Shown piece after piece: positions 38,386-47,860 of a DNA stretch of 64,000 bases. The DNA is from Alkalicoccobacillus plakortidis (GTDB lineage: Bacteria > Bacillota > Bacilli > Bacillales > Bacillaceae_D). How positions within the stretch are numbered: position 1 is the stretch's first letter; every line of letters starts with the position of its first letter. The notes under the pieces were generated by a model that saw nothing but the letters and a program-made list of their open reading frames with translations, ran no database searches and was not told the origin of the DNA. The translations under genes were made by a program, and so were the position numbers. Where the stretch lies: contig NZ_JAMQJY010000001.1 of assembly GCF_023703085.1 (NCBI RefSeq), positions 2,480,001 to 2,544,000 on the forward strand. The letters are read 5' to 3'.

Positions 38386-39579
38386 TTAAATAAACAACCC
38401 AACCATTGTACCTGACATCAAGCTAACCAATGTCGCAGCAGCCAAAAGCTTTAGACCAAAGGATGCTACTTGCTTTCCGGTTTTTTCATTGATAGCCTGT
38501 GCCGTTCCTGCAACAATCCCCACAGAGCCAACCCCAGCAAATGAAGTCAAGAATACGGAGATAATGCCGGTAGCTTTTGGCGTTAAATCCATGTTTACAA
38601 AATCCAGCATGGCAACAAATTCATTAGCGACGAGTTTCGTTCCCATCAAGTTACCTGTCTGCAATAGATCAACTGTAGGAATACCCATCAACCAGGCGAA
38701 CGGTGCAAAGATATAGCCCAGTAGCTCCTGCAGAGTTAGTCCAATAGTAGCGGCAAACATTCCGTTAAGCATGGCAATGATTCCGATGAAGGCAACTAGC
38801 ATGGCCGCAACAATTAGAGCAACCTTCCCTCCATCTAGCGCACCGCGACTGATCGCATCAAATAAAGATGATCCTGACTGTTCGCGTAATGCCTTCGTAT
38901 CAACCTCCAATTGTTCATCGATCTCACGCTTCTCTACAGGTGCAATAATCGAAGCCACAATCAGACCATTAATCATATTTAATAACATAGCCACCAAAAC
39001 ATACCTAGGCTCTAACATCGTAAAGTAGGCACCAATAATAGAAGCAGATACGGAAGCCATCGCTGACGTTGTAACTATAAATACACGGTTTTTTGTCATC
39101 GTTGGTAGCTGACTCTTAATCGCAAGCAAAGCCTCAGATTGACCAAAAAAGACACTGTTAACCGCATTAAAGGTCTCTACCTTTGGCAACCCTGTAATCT
39201 TAGCCATTAATCCACCAACATACTTAATCGCCACTGGCAGAACCCCAGTAAATGTTAATATAGACAGTAAGGCGGATGTAAATATAATGATCATTAAGAC
39301 ATCAAGGAAAAAAACAGATCCCCCCTCTACAATCATTAAGTCCCCGAGAACAAAGTTAACCCCCTCATTCCCATAAGAAATAACGGTGGAAAAAGCGCCT
39401 GAAATTGTCTCTACAATAAAAAGACCTATATCTGTTCTGAACATAAATAAGGTAATAACGACTTGAAGCCCGAGCATAATCGCCACTGACTTATAATTAA
39501 TCGATTTTTTCTTGTTAGACATTAGAAAAGCAAGTCCTAAAAATACGACCACTCCTAATATCCCAATAAGTATAGACAT
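38386..39579 (-). CDS. NupC-family concentrative nucleoside transporter
   Basis: ATG 39579 (MSILIGILGVVVFLG) has AAGGGG seven bases upstream and is chosen over ATG 39630. The 397-residue protein has about nine to ten membrane helices. Signature blocks are VNSVFFGQSEALLAIK (the FGQSEA nucleoside/cation site), MTKNRVFIVTTSAMASVSAS, and TNEFVA-like LVANEFVAML. It imports nucleosides with a cation. A 350-base leader with an internal terminator precedes it. Confidence 0.9.
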   Translation of the reverse strand: MSILIGILGVVVFLGLAFLMSNKKKSINYKSVAIMLGLQVVITLFMFRTDIGLFIVETISGAFSTVISYGNEGVNFVLGDLMIVEGGSVFFLDVLMIIIFTSALLSILTFTGVLPVAIKYVGGLMAKITGLPKVETFNAVNSVFFGQSEALLAIKSQLPTMTKNRVFIVTTSAMASVSASIIGAYFTMLEPRYVLVAMLLNMINGLIVASIIAPVEKREIDEQLEVDTKALREQSGSSLFDAISRGALDGGKVALIVAAMLVAFIGIIAMLNGMFAATIGLTLQELLGYIFAPFAWLMGIPTVDLLQTGNLMGTKLVANEFVAMLDFVNMDLTPKATGIISVFLTSFAGVGSVGIVAGTAQAINEKTGKQVASFGLKLLAAATLVSLMSGTMVGLFI

Positions 39580-39719
39580 GGATAAACCCCTTTTAATACA
39601 GTATTTGCACAGGCAGAACAGCCCATACACATTAATAAAAATATCCCTGTTAGACTATATCGTAGCCTTCCCCCATGTTTCAAGTGGTCAATGTTAGAAT
39701 CGGTTCTTATATAAAGAAA

Positions 39720-39885
39720 ATAAAAGGGTACGGAGTGTCTTCTCCATTACCCTTTTGCTCATGGTCTTACACTTATTTGTATTAGAAAATTCAGCTCGTT
39801 TTTTTACGTAAAACTACAGTGATGTCTGGTCTGGAGAAGGCACCATACTGATTTTATCGGTTCCCACCTCTATCAATCATATTTA
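39720..39885 (-). promoter_or_regulatory. Structured leader with internal terminator upstream of the nucleoside transporter
   Basis: On the minus strand an AAAAGGGTAATGGAGA/TCCGTACCCTTTT hairpin with a T-rich tail (39722-39756) lies between the probable promoter and the RBS, a layout of transcription attenuation. Upstream, GATAGAGGTGGGAAC (39874-39860) and AGTATGGTGCC resemble the 5' block of the lysine L box as I remember it. The remaining L-box core is not visible. No purine-riboswitch core was found. Confidence 0.4.
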
Positions 39886-40009
39886 AGAGAAGCATGCTTC
39901 TTTCATTTGTTCATTCTCCTATAAAATAATCAATTGACAAAAGTGATTAATATTGTAACCATATTACTGTAAACAAAATTCAACAATTCATACAAAAAGG
40001 GGTAACCAC

Positions 40010-40960
40010 ATGGCCACGTTCATCATTGATCAAGAAATTATCAGCTCAGAGTCGCTGCCCGCGTTTTCCCTTACTATCAGCGATTCCTTTGTTACTACCA
40101 TCTACTGTGATACAGATAAACAAACAGAGCTAGCTAAAAACCTAAACACTAATAGCAACATCCCCCTCTTTGACCAAAAAGACGGCTTATACATGCGCCT
40201 TACAGTCGAGGACAATGTGGCTTTTTTTCATAAATGGTTTGCACATAGTACAACTCTTCCCGAAATCTTAGTGCAGTTTGAACTACATAGCTGCGCAAAG
40301 AAACCATTACATACATGCACCGAATCTGAAATTCGACGCGTATACTTTGCCAAATACTTTTTGAGTGATGCCAAGTCCATGGTTTTTATCGAGCCCATTC
40401 ATGGTGTAGATATTAAAACCACTCAAACCTTTATCAAAATGCTCGAAAAGATGAGAAGCCACCCTATGCCTATACTCATTTTAGTGTCCAACATGGAACA
40501 CGCTTTATTACTTGGTGACGTCCCATATAAACTTCAGCAAAACGGACTAAATAAAATCGAGATTGCTGAGGAGAAAGAAGAGATTGCAGAAGAGGAGGCA
40601 CCTCCTTCTACTACATTTGATCACTTATTCAAAATTCCTGCAAAGGTCGATGACAAAATTATTTTATTTGATCCGCTTGAGATCGATTACATAGAGAGCG
40701 AAGATGGAAAAGGAAAAATTGTCATTAATGATGAGTCCTATCTTATGGATTCAACGCTCGCAGAAATCGAGCAAAAATTAAATGTCTATGGATTCTATCG
40801 ATGCCATCGTTCTTACATTGTGAACCTGCAAAAAGTACGCGAGATCATTACATGGTCAAAAAATGCCTACTCGCTCAGAATCGATAACAGCGTACAATCA
40901 ACCATCCCATTGTCTCGAACCAAAATCCAGGAGATCCAGGAGAAATTCAGCCTTAAATAG
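40010..40960 (+). CDS. LytTR-domain regulator with degenerate ABC-ATPase-like N-terminal domain
   Basis: This 316-residue protein starts behind AAAAGGGG. The C-terminal 100 residues are a LytTR DNA-binding domain (DKIILFDPLEIDYIESEDG, FYRCHRSYIVNLQKV). The N-terminal 190 residues align in order with an ABC ATPase: LTVEDNVAFFHKWF, a decayed signature SEIRRVYFAKYFL, a Walker-B-like MVFIEPIHGVD, and an H-loop position SNMEHALLL. No Walker A GKT/S is present, so it should not hydrolyse ATP. It precedes an ABC transporter with a set of LytTR-like repeats between them and likely regulates it. Confidence 0.83.
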   Translation: MATFIIDQEIISSESLPAFSLTISDSFVTTIYCDTDKQTELAKNLNTNSNIPLFDQKDGLYMRLTVEDNVAFFHKWFAHSTTLPEILVQFELHSCAKKPLHTCTESEIRRVYFAKYFLSDAKSMVFIEPIHGVDIKTTQTFIKMLEKMRSHPMPILILVSNMEHALLLGDVPYKLQQNGLNKIEIAEEKEEIAEEEAPPSTTFDHLFKIPAKVDDKIILFDPLEIDYIESEDGKGKIVINDESYLMDSTLAEIEQKLNVYGFYRCHRSYIVNLQKVREIITWSKNAYSLRIDNSVQSTIPLSRTKIQEIQEKFSLK

Positions 40961-41056
40961 GTACAGTTCAGCGTAAACAGTTGGTACATTAAGCTTATTT
41001 TCGGTAGTTTTTAATACAAGTTTGGTACCGTTCACTCTTAATTGGGTACATTTCGG
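40960..41056 (+). promoter_or_regulatory. Five phased GGTAC-type repeats, putative LytTR operators
   Basis: GGTACAGTTCA (40960), GGTACATTAAG (40983), GGTAGTTTTTA (41003), GGTACCGTTCA (41024) and GGTACATTTCG (41045) recur every 20-23 bp, about two helical turns. LytTR proteins bind paired 9-bp direct repeats spaced by about two turns. The array sits between the regulator and the ABC transporter start at 41125. Confidence 0.68.
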
Positions 41057-41124
41057 TTGAAATCGAATGCTTCATAAACTCCTACAGGCTATGATGAAAG
41101 CAATCAACCGATGGGGGTAATCAA

Positions 41125-41973
41125 ATGACAAACGCAATCGAATTAACCGGAATGAAAAAAGTATTCGGGTCACACACCGCTATTAAGGACGTAACACTTA
41201 CAGTTAAAAAAGGAGAGATTTTTGGATTACTTGGTCCAAGTGGATCTGGAAAAACAACGACAAATAAAATACTAACGGGCGAACTTTCAGCAACTGCTGG
41301 TGACGTAAAAGTACTCGGAATGGATTCAACTAAATTTGGATCAGCTGCTTTCAAATCAAAAATAGGCGTCTTATCTGATAACAGCACATTATACGATCGA
41401 CTTACAGTACGTGATAATTTAAAACTATTTTGCAAATTATATGGTGCACCACTAAAACAAATCGACGTGATCTTAAAAGAAGTAAATTTACAAGATGAAG
41501 GATCGAAAACCGTCTCCAAGTTATCAAAAGGCATGAAGCAACGTGTCCTTTTAGCAAAAGCACTTATTCATAAACCTGACCTTGTTTTTCTTGATGAACC
41601 GACATCTGCCCTAGATCCCGGAAACATGACACATATTCACCGTGGATTACAGAGATTAAACGAAGCCGGAACCACCATCTTTTTAACGACTCATAATATG
41701 GAGGAAGCTACTGAGTTATGTGATCGTGTTGCTTTCTTACACAATGGAGAGCTGCAGGAAATAGACAGTCCCTCTGCCCTCAGGTATAAATACTCAACAC
41801 ATGCTTTTCATGTAGAAACAGTTACTGGTGAACAATTAGTTATTCAAAACAAGCCAGAGAACGCGGGTCAAATAAACGAGTTAATCACAACAAACCAAAT
41901 TAAATTTATGCATTCCGACAACCCGTCCCTTGGCCAAATCTTCCTAAAAGTTACCGGAAAGGAGCTAGTCTAA
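41125..41973 (+). CDS. ABC-2-type transporter ATP-binding protein
   Basis: This 282-residue ATPase has Walker A GPSGSGKTTT (about 36-45), a Q-loop-like GVLSDNSTLYDRLTV, signature LSKGMKQRV, Walker B LVFLDEPTSALD and the H-loop TTHNMEEAT. The C-terminal tail is short, as in export/immunity ABC-2 ATPases. It overlaps the permease start by one base (TAATG). It is probably controlled by the LytTR regulator. Substrates could be a drug, bacteriocin or lantibiotic. Confidence 0.88.
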   Translation: MTNAIELTGMKKVFGSHTAIKDVTLTVKKGEIFGLLGPSGSGKTTTNKILTGELSATAGDVKVLGMDSTKFGSAAFKSKIGVLSDNSTLYDRLTVRDNLKLFCKLYGAPLKQIDVILKEVNLQDEGSKTVSKLSKGMKQRVLLAKALIHKPDLVFLDEPTSALDPGNMTHIHRGLQRLNEAGTTIFLTTHNMEEATELCDRVAFLHNGELQEIDSPSALRYKYSTHAFHVETVTGEQLVIQNKPENAGQINELITTNQIKFMHSDNPSLGQIFLKVTGKELV

Positions 41974-42668
41974 TGAATACTCAACGTATAGCTGCCATTT
42001 TTGAAAAGGATTATAAAGACTTCATGAAAAATACAGTGTTACTCGTCACGGCCGCCCTTCCCATTGTGATGGCTTTGCTTTATAGCCAGATAGGTGATGG
42101 TGAAGCGGCAGTCTTTCTGGTTTATATGATTATTGGCATTACGTTTTCAGCTGTAACATCTAATATGATTATTACCATGATGGCTGAAGAAAATGAAAAG
42201 AAAACATTACGTGGTTTAATTCAATCGCCAGCTTCATTTTTCGATATCATTATTGGGAAAAGTCTAGTCACCACCATTGTCACATTTGTAGCACTTGCTA
42301 TCTCACTCGTGATCACAGGATTTGATCCGTTACTAAACGTCAGGGCAATCATAGGGGTTCTCTTACTATTTATGTTCTTTCTCTTACTTGGAATTGGTAT
42401 TGGACTGTACGCTAAAAGCGTGGCCTCAACTTACGTGTACATTATGCCCATTATGTTTTTGTTTGGTTTTACACCAATGCTTTTAAACTTGGAGTTCTTT
42501 GTAAATAATGAAATCGCCGCTACCATTATTGAATATGTCCCCATCATGCAAGCCATTGGAATCCATGACACCAATTCATGGTTACCACTTGGGGTCATTT
42601 CCATATGGGTATTGGTTGCAGCAATAGTAGTGTACATTTGCTTTAAGAAAACAACGACGGATGATTAA
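41973..42668 (+). CDS. ABC-2-type transporter permease
   Basis: This 231-residue membrane protein has six helices, including LLVTAALPIVMALLYSQI, VFLVYMIIGITFSAV, and the last LGVISIWVLVAAIVVYICF. The segment MAEENEKKTLRGLIQSPAS is the ABC-2 coupling region. It is translated with the preceding ATPase and forms a two-gene exporter. A bidirectional terminator follows. Confidence 0.85.
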   Translation: MNTQRIAAIFEKDYKDFMKNTVLLVTAALPIVMALLYSQIGDGEAAVFLVYMIIGITFSAVTSNMIITMMAEENEKKTLRGLIQSPASFFDIIIGKSLVTTIVTFVALAISLVITGFDPLLNVRAIIGVLLLFMFFLLLGIGIGLYAKSVASTYVYIMPIMFLFGFTPMLLNLEFFVNNEIAATIIEYVPIMQAIGIHDTNSWLPLGVISIWVLVAAIVVYICFKKTTTDD

Positions 42669-42687
42669 ACCATCATCACAAATGTAT

Positions 42688-42726
42688 AGAAAAACACACT
42701 CCCGCTATGTAGAGTGTGTTTTTCTC
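42688..42726. terminator. Bidirectional terminator between permease and chemoreceptor
   Basis: AAAAACACACTC/GAGTGTGTTTTT stem between convergent genes. Confidence 0.88.
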
Positions 42727-42729
42727 TTA

Positions 42730-44739
42730 CTATTTGTCTTCTAATTCAAACTGTAACGCCAAATCCTGTAATTCCTCCGCTACTTGAGAAAGACTGCTGA
42801 CTGCAGCGGAAATCTCTTGCATGGATGCAAGCTGTTCTTCTGTTGAGGCAGTTACGTTTTCTGAGTTTGCTGCCGTTAGTTCTGCAATCGTTGAGATCTC
42901 TTGGAATGTTTGAATAAACTGATTGGTACCTGAGTCTAATTGTTTAGTTTCTTCATAGACATCTTTTATTTCTTCAGACACCCCATCAATGAATTGCTTA
43001 ACCACACCAAATGTATCGCCAGCATTATTAACGACCTCAATACCTTTTTGAACCTGCTCTGTACTTTCTTGCATTTTCACAGTAGTTTGGTTCGTTTCTT
43101 TCTGGATGGATTCAAGGATCTTCTTAATAACCTTTGCCGATTCTGCAGATTGTTCTGCCAGACGACGAACCTGCTCGGCCACAACCGCAAACCCTTTTCC
43201 TTGCTCACCTGCCCGAGCGGCTTCAATAGCTGCATTTAAAGCTAATAGATTGGTTTGTTCCGCTATACCAGTAATTTCATCTATCACTTTATTAACCTCA
43301 GTAGCTCTATGTCCAAGACCCGTTACACTAGTTGAGAGCTCTTCAACCGTTTGTTTTACCTGCTGCATTTGCTGAATACTACTTGAGATTGCTGTATGCC
43401 CATCCTCCACAGCATGAGTGGCTTGAATTGTATTTGTCAGTACTGTTTGTGATCGTTTCGTAACCGATGAGACACTCTCTGTCATCTTTTTCGTAGCCAG
43501 GCTTCCTCTTTGAATAAGGTCCCTTTGTCTGTCTACTTTTTGAGCCATCTCTTGTACATCTTCAGATATTTGCTCCGTTGCTTTTGTATTTTCCTCCGCA
43601 CTTGCAGAGAGCTCTTCTGATGAAGAAGCAACATACTGAGATTTATCCTGCACATGTGAAATCATCGTGGATAACGATTGCCTCATCGTCTCAAACGCGC
43701 GACTTAAACGATTGATCTCATTTTTTTGATTGGACGACGCATCAAACGTCACACTTAGGTCTCCCTCACTCATTCGTTCAGCTGACGTTGTTAGCTTTTC
43801 AAGTGGTTTCGTGATCGAACGTAATAACATGATGACGATGATCATTCCAATCAGAATAGAAGCTACGGTAACAATTGCTGACGTGACGAGAATAGGATGT
43901 GTCGCTTCCCCAACCTCTTTATCTAAAGAAACAGCAACAATCTTCCAGCCTGTCTCTGCATTTGTCACATAGTTTAGCGTTGTAGCCTCACCTTTGTACG
44001 TATATCCAAGCCTGCCTTTTTCACTCTCTTGAAAAGTAAGGAATTCACCACTCGCTTCTTCTCCGATTGTTTCAGTAGGGTGAGAGATATAGTGGTTCTC
44101 TGCATCAAGTAAAAAGACAAATCCCTCATTCCCAATCGTAATCGTAGAAAGCATATCTGTAATCGCATTTAACGTAATATCAATACCCGCCACTCCCAGT
44201 CCATCCTCTGTCGTCTTTGCAATTGTTGTTACGACAGAATCAGTAGAAGCTGATACATAAGGTGGCGTAATGACAATCTGTCCACTTTGTTCTTTTGCTA
44301 ATTGATACCAAGGACGTACCCGAGGGTCATAATCTGGATCTGCCGGAGGATCAACTGGTGACTGCATAAAATGACCTTGCTCAGTCCCCACAAATGTTAG
44401 TTCTACGTTTGATCTAGAATCCTGAAAATCATCTAATAGCACTCTCTGACCTGATGCATCTTCCTCTAAAAAGGTAGACACATCACTCGTATCAGCTAAA
44501 TAGTCGATGTTCTCTTTCTGAGTCATTATAAAATTAGTAATTGTATGATCAATAATGGCCAGACTCTCTTCGGCAGCACCTTCAAGCTGCTGATCCACAT
44601 TTTGACTAGCACTATAAAAAGAAATAATAGCAATCATAAGGCTAGGTCCTATCAAAATGAGTAAAAAGGAAAGAATGAGCTTAGTTTTTAAAGAAGTCTC
44701 CAGAAATGAAAAGATGTTACGACGTCTGATGTTGTTCAT
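42730..44739 (-). CDS. Methyl-accepting chemotaxis protein with dCache sensor
   Basis: This 669-residue transmembrane chemoreceptor has TM1 at about 19-41, an extracellular dCache domain with [20 protein letters not shown] and [18 protein letters not shown]2 at about 285-310, and HAMP at about 310-365. A long coiled-coil signalling domain follows. The hairpin tip that contacts CheA/CheW is [20 protein letters not shown] followed by [18 protein letters not shown]. The RPWY motif is typical of amino-acid-binding dCache sensors. It is monocistronic. Confidence 0.92.
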   Translation of the reverse strand: MNNIRRRNIFSFLETSLKTKLILSFLLILIGPSLMIAIISFYSASQNVDQQLEGAAEESLAIIDHTITNFIMTQKENIDYLADTSDVSTFLEEDASGQRVLLDDFQDSRSNVELTFVGTEQGHFMQSPVDPPADPDYDPRVRPWYQLAKEQSGQIVITPPYVSASTDSVVTTIAKTTEDGLGVAGIDITLNAITDMLSTITIGNEGFVFLLDAENHYISHPTETIGEEASGEFLTFQESEKGRLGYTYKGEATTLNYVTNAETGWKIVAVSLDKEVGEATHPILVTSAIVTVASILIGMIIVIMLLRSITKPLEKLTTSAERMSEGDLSVTFDASSNQKNEINRLSRAFETMRQSLSTMISHVQDKSQYVASSSEELSASAEENTKATEQISEDVQEMAQKVDRQRDLIQRGSLATKKMTESVSSVTKRSQTVLTNTIQATHAVEDGHTAISSSIQQMQQVKQTVEELSTSVTGLGHRATEVNKVIDEITGIAEQTNLLALNAAIEAARAGEQGKGFAVVAEQVRRLAEQSAESAKVIKKILESIQKETNQTTVKMQESTEQVQKGIEVVNNAGDTFGVVKQFIDGVSEEIKDVYEETKQLDSGTNQFIQTFQEISTIAELTAANSENVTASTEEQLASMQEISAAVSSLSQVAEELQDLALQFELEDK

Positions 44740-44974
44740 GTGGTGTTTTCCCCTATTCTTAATTTGTCAAATCATTCTGTCTACTTTAGTCAAACAAAGT
44801 ATTATAATTATCTATCGGATAGCTCACACCCTTTGTGAATGGTGTGTGAGCCGATCATATATAAAAATTTTGTGGCGGCGCTTTCTTTTAACTTTATAGG
44901 GTTCAATTAACAAAAAGTGGTTTTATTAAGAGCCCTTAAGGTAATAGAACATTAAAAAAGTAGGAGTGATGATC
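44740..44974. other. Intergenic region, nothing assigned
   Basis: This AT-rich spacer must hold the chemoreceptor promoter on the minus strand and the promoter of the small ORF at 44975. I see no ORF with an RBS and no strong inverted repeat. Confidence 0.35.
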
Positions 44975-45094
44975 ATGCACTCTCCTGAAAATCAAGAAAT
45001 AAAAGACGCAAATAAGCCTTCCTATAAGAAACTGCTTGCGGCACTTTTTTTAGGAAAGCTTGTGGCGTATGTTCTTATTTATTATGTGTTTTAG
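44975..45094 (+). CDS. 39-residue single-span membrane protein
   Basis: ATG 44975 has AGGAG eight bases upstream. The frame reads a polar, charged N-terminus (MHSPENQEIKDANKPSYKK) and then one hydrophobic helix, LLAALFLGKLVAYVLIYYVF, to the TAG at 45094. The RBS quality and the clear charge/hydrophobic division support a real small protein. I do not recognise a family. It lies between the chemoreceptor and the racemase-like gene. Confidence 0.6.
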   Translation: MHSPENQEIKDANKPSYKKLLAALFLGKLVAYVLIYYVF

Positions 45095-45182
45095 ATATTT
45101 GGCTAGCTTAGAACCATTCTCCGGAGCTATATAGTAAAATTAAAAGTAAGGATTGAAATGAACTAGAACAGGAGATGAGTTT

Positions 45183-45842
45183 TTGAAAAAGCGATTGGGT
45201 TTTCTTCATGCGCACCATACGAACATCGAACACATAGAAACATGTTTCTCTCCATACGAAGTTGAGTTAGTTCATTTTGTTGATCCTGGTTTATTACTTC
45301 AAAAGGACATTAATAAGGTGCTTTCTCAAAATAGAGTAAAAGATCAATTAGAGTGGATTGCTACATGTGAAGTGGATGCCATTGTTGTTACTTGTACAGA
45401 ATACATAACCATGATAGATGAGAGCATATTCATGATAGAAGTACCTATCATAAAAATCGATGAACCTTTTTTTGACCACATTTGTTGTTCTGAACAACCT
45501 CAATTGATGCTATTTACAAATCCGAATACGATTAATGGAACCATAAAACGTCTTAATGATTACGCATATTACCACCACAAACAAGTAAATTGCAAACCAC
45601 TTATTATTGAAGAATCATTTGACTTACTATTACAAGGTCGCGGAGAGGAATACGAACAAAAGATACTAGAATTCTTACTAAATCATACAAACAAACACGT
45701 ATCAGTTGGTCAGTTATCAATGGTAGGTGCTGCAAAGGAATATGAGAAACAAACGTCCCAGAAAGTTGATAATCCATTGGATGCATTGCTATCCTTCATC
45801 ATTAATCAATTAGACATACCCCAAAAAATCAAACAGCACTGA
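45183..45842 (+). CDS. Asp/Glu racemase-like protein
   Basis: This 219-residue protein starts at TTG 45183 with AGGAGATG upstream. The N-terminus KKRLGFLHAHHTNIEHIE, the central VDAIVVTCTEYITMID with a Cys in the position of a racemase catalytic Cys, and a later VSVGQLSMVGAA suggest the Asp/Glu/hydantoin racemase fold. The second catalytic Cys of true racemases is not evident. The biochemical role is therefore unresolved. Confidence 0.55.
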   Translation: MKKRLGFLHAHHTNIEHIETCFSPYEVELVHFVDPGLLLQKDINKVLSQNRVKDQLEWIATCEVDAIVVTCTEYITMIDESIFMIEVPIIKIDEPFFDHICCSEQPQLMLFTNPNTINGTIKRLNDYAYYHHKQVNCKPLIIEESFDLLLQGRGEEYEQKILEFLLNHTNKHVSVGQLSMVGAAKEYEKQTSQKVDNPLDALLSFIINQLDIPQKIKQH

Positions 45843-45859
45843 TCTCATGTATAACGGGA

Positions 45860-46741
45860 CTAGCCTCCCTTCTTCAATTCCTCCACCAGTTCCTGAAAAT
45901 GACGAAATGGTGCCCCCATCCAAAGATTGCGGTGGTAGACAAAATAAATTTGCCGTTCGAGCTCTTTGTTTTCGAACTCGATATAGGCAAGATGGTCTTC
46001 ATTTTCGATTAGTTTCTTGGAGATTAAGGCTACTGCCTTGCCGTAGGATAGCATTTTGATAATCGTTGAGACTGAATCTAGTTGGATCATCTCCATTTGT
46101 AGCTTCTGCTCTCTTAGCCATGATTCTGAGAAGTGACCGGTTGAGCTTGAGAGTCTGTGCACAAGTAAGATCTGCTCTTTGAGGTCTACCTTTTCAAAAG
46201 AAGGTGCACTTGCAAATGGGTGCGACCGGCTAAAGGCTAATACGATTTTGTCACTCGTGATGGGTTCATACATCAGCTCTTCTTCTTTCTTCCCTGTTTC
46301 CATCAATAGACCACAATCAAGCTCCTGTAAAAGGAGTCTTCTTTCTATTTCCGGGGCGGTTTGCACATCTAGTGAGACTTTGATCCTTGGGTATCGTTCA
46401 GCCAGCTGATGAATCAACTCTGGCATAAACAACTGAGCTGGCACTCCACTTGCTCCTAAATTGATCGATCCGTTCTCCCCGTTCTTATAATCTTCGACGC
46501 TTTTAACTAGTGCTTGGTTCACTTGACTGAGCTGCTTCGCATAATGATGAAGCATTTCCCCTACATCTGTCAGCCTGTATCCTCCTGCATTTGTCCGAAA
46601 AAGTTTCACTCCATAGTCTTCTTCAAGCGACTTAATGTGAAAGGAAACCGTTGGTGTAGATAATCCCAAGAGCTTTGCGGTTTGGGTCATTTTTCTTGTT
46701 TCTACTAATGAGAGAAAGACCTGTAATTTTTGCAGATTCAC
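45860..46741 (-). CDS. LysR-family transcriptional regulator
   Basis: This 293-residue protein has an N-terminal winged HTH (residues 1-60, MTQTAKLLGLSTPTVSFHIK, with the wing YGVKLFRTNAGGYRLTD). A C-terminal periplasmic-binding-like effector domain spans about 90-290. It is divergent from the ABC/beta-CASP/CYTH operon at 46890. Two T-N11-A palindromes lie between, as is usual for LysR control of the divergent operon. Confidence 0.88.
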   Translation of the reverse strand: MNLQKLQVFLSLVETRKMTQTAKLLGLSTPTVSFHIKSLEEDYGVKLFRTNAGGYRLTDVGEMLHHYAKQLSQVNQALVKSVEDYKNGENGSINLGASGVPAQLFMPELIHQLAERYPRIKVSLDVQTAPEIERRLLLQELDCGLLMETGKKEEELMYEPITSDKIVLAFSRSHPFASAPSFEKVDLKEQILLVHRLSSSTGHFSESWLREQKLQMEMIQLDSVSTIIKMLSYGKAVALISKKLIENEDHLAYIEFENKELERQIYFVYHRNLWMGAPFRHFQELVEELKKGG

Positions 46742-46760
46742 TTTATCCTCCTACAGTAGT

Positions 46761-46775
46761 TTAGATAATTTCTAA
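46761..46775. promoter_or_regulatory. LysR-box palindrome TTAGA-N5-TCTAA
   Basis: This perfect 15-bp T-N11-A palindrome lies 20 bp before the LysR start, a typical autoregulatory site. Confidence 0.6.
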
Positions 46776-46813
46776 CGATAGGTAGATCTTATCAGATTCT
46801 TTTTAATGAATTG

Positions 46814-46828
46814 TTAACAGTTCGTTAA
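46814..46828. promoter_or_regulatory. LysR-box palindrome TTAAC-N5-GTTAA
   Basis: This second perfect 15-bp T-N11-A palindrome lies 62 bp before the ABC ATPase start. It is a likely activation site for the operon. Confidence 0.55.
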
Positions 46829-46889
46829 TCCTTTCTAAATACTTCATCACTACACTTAGAGACGAAGAGAAAAATGAGGAGAGGGTAAC

Positions 46890-47858
46890 ATGATCATTCG
46901 CTTAGAGGGCATTGAGAAGACATTTGGCCAGGTACAAGCTGTGAAACCAATCAATCTCACCATAAAAGACACCTTTGTTACGATACTCGGTCAATCTGGT
47001 TGTGGGAAAACAACGTTACTAAAAATGCTAGTTGGGCTTTCTGAACCATCAGCTGGGGACATCTTTTTCGATGACCGGACGATCTTCTCAAAGGAAAAGA
47101 AGATTAATGTGAAGCCAAACAAACGCCAGATTGCGATGGTGTTTCAGGATTTTGGATTATGGCCACACATGAGTGTCTTAGAGAATATTGCCTTTGGCCT
47201 TCGCGGAAAAGTATCGAGGAGGGAACGAGTTGATCTAGCTCGTGAGGCCTTGTCAAAAGTGAAACTCGAAGCAAAAGCGAACGTGTTGCCCGGCGATTTG
47301 TCTGGTGGTCAACAACAACGTGTTGCGTTGGCACGAGCAATTGCTGTTAATCCCAAACTCATTCTTTTCGATGAAGCACTTAGTGCTCTGGATGCCGTCC
47401 TGAGAGATCAAATGCGCGAGGAGATCCTGACGATCGTTCAATCAATTGGCGCACAAGGCATTTTTGTTACACACGATCAAACCGAAGCAATGGCCATGTC
47501 AGATAGCATGATTGTCATGGATACGGGAGAGGTTGTTCAAACAGGCTCACCTGAAGACATCTATCACACTCCCGCCAACTCCTTTGTGGCAAATTTCATT
47601 GGCAAAACGAATTGGCTAGAGGATCAGAACAGTATGGTTCGTCCAGAGAATGTCTTTCTGCAGCCTCGTAAACACACGATCCTACGATCTGGTGTGGTCG
47701 CAAAGAGTATGTATGAAGGTGATCGCTACGTTATTTTTGTTAACACGCATGAACAGCTATGGAAATTCTATGACAATAAGCCTCATCAAGAGGGATCTAC
47801 AATCAAGCTTTATATTGATGAACATCACATACATTCACTAATGAAACGGGAGGCATAA
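46890..47858 (+). CDS. Iron/phosphonate-type ABC transporter ATP-binding protein
   Basis: This 322-residue ATPase has Walker A GQSGCGKTTL (about 34-43), Q-loop MVFQDFGLWPHMS, signature LSGGQQQR, Walker B LILFDEALSALD and the switch His in VTHDQTEAM. The Walker B aspartate is followed by Glu-Ala rather than the usual Glu-Pro. A short TOBE domain (ENVFLQPRKHTIL) ends the protein. It is the first gene of a five-gene operon and the binding-protein gene starts 2 bp later. Confidence 0.9.
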   Translation: MIIRLEGIEKTFGQVQAVKPINLTIKDTFVTILGQSGCGKTTLLKMLVGLSEPSAGDIFFDDRTIFSKEKKINVKPNKRQIAMVFQDFGLWPHMSVLENIAFGLRGKVSRRERVDLAREALSKVKLEAKANVLPGDLSGGQQQRVALARAIAVNPKLILFDEALSALDAVLRDQMREEILTIVQSIGAQGIFVTHDQTEAMAMSDSMIVMDTGEVVQTGSPEDIYHTPANSFVANFIGKTNWLEDQNSMVRPENVFLQPRKHTILRSGVVAKSMYEGDRYVIFVNTHEQLWKFYDNKPHQEGSTIKLYIDEHHIHSLMKREA

Positions 47859-47860
47859 TC

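Noticed and set aside
38189..38389. 66-residue plus-strand ORF beside the nucleoside transporter
   Set aside because: There is no RBS, the start is TTG, and the C-terminus is encoded by the transporter's terminator hairpin.
39720..39885. Purine riboswitch upstream of the nucleoside transporter
   Set aside because: The conserved purine-aptamer junction and loop sequences could not be found on the minus strand.
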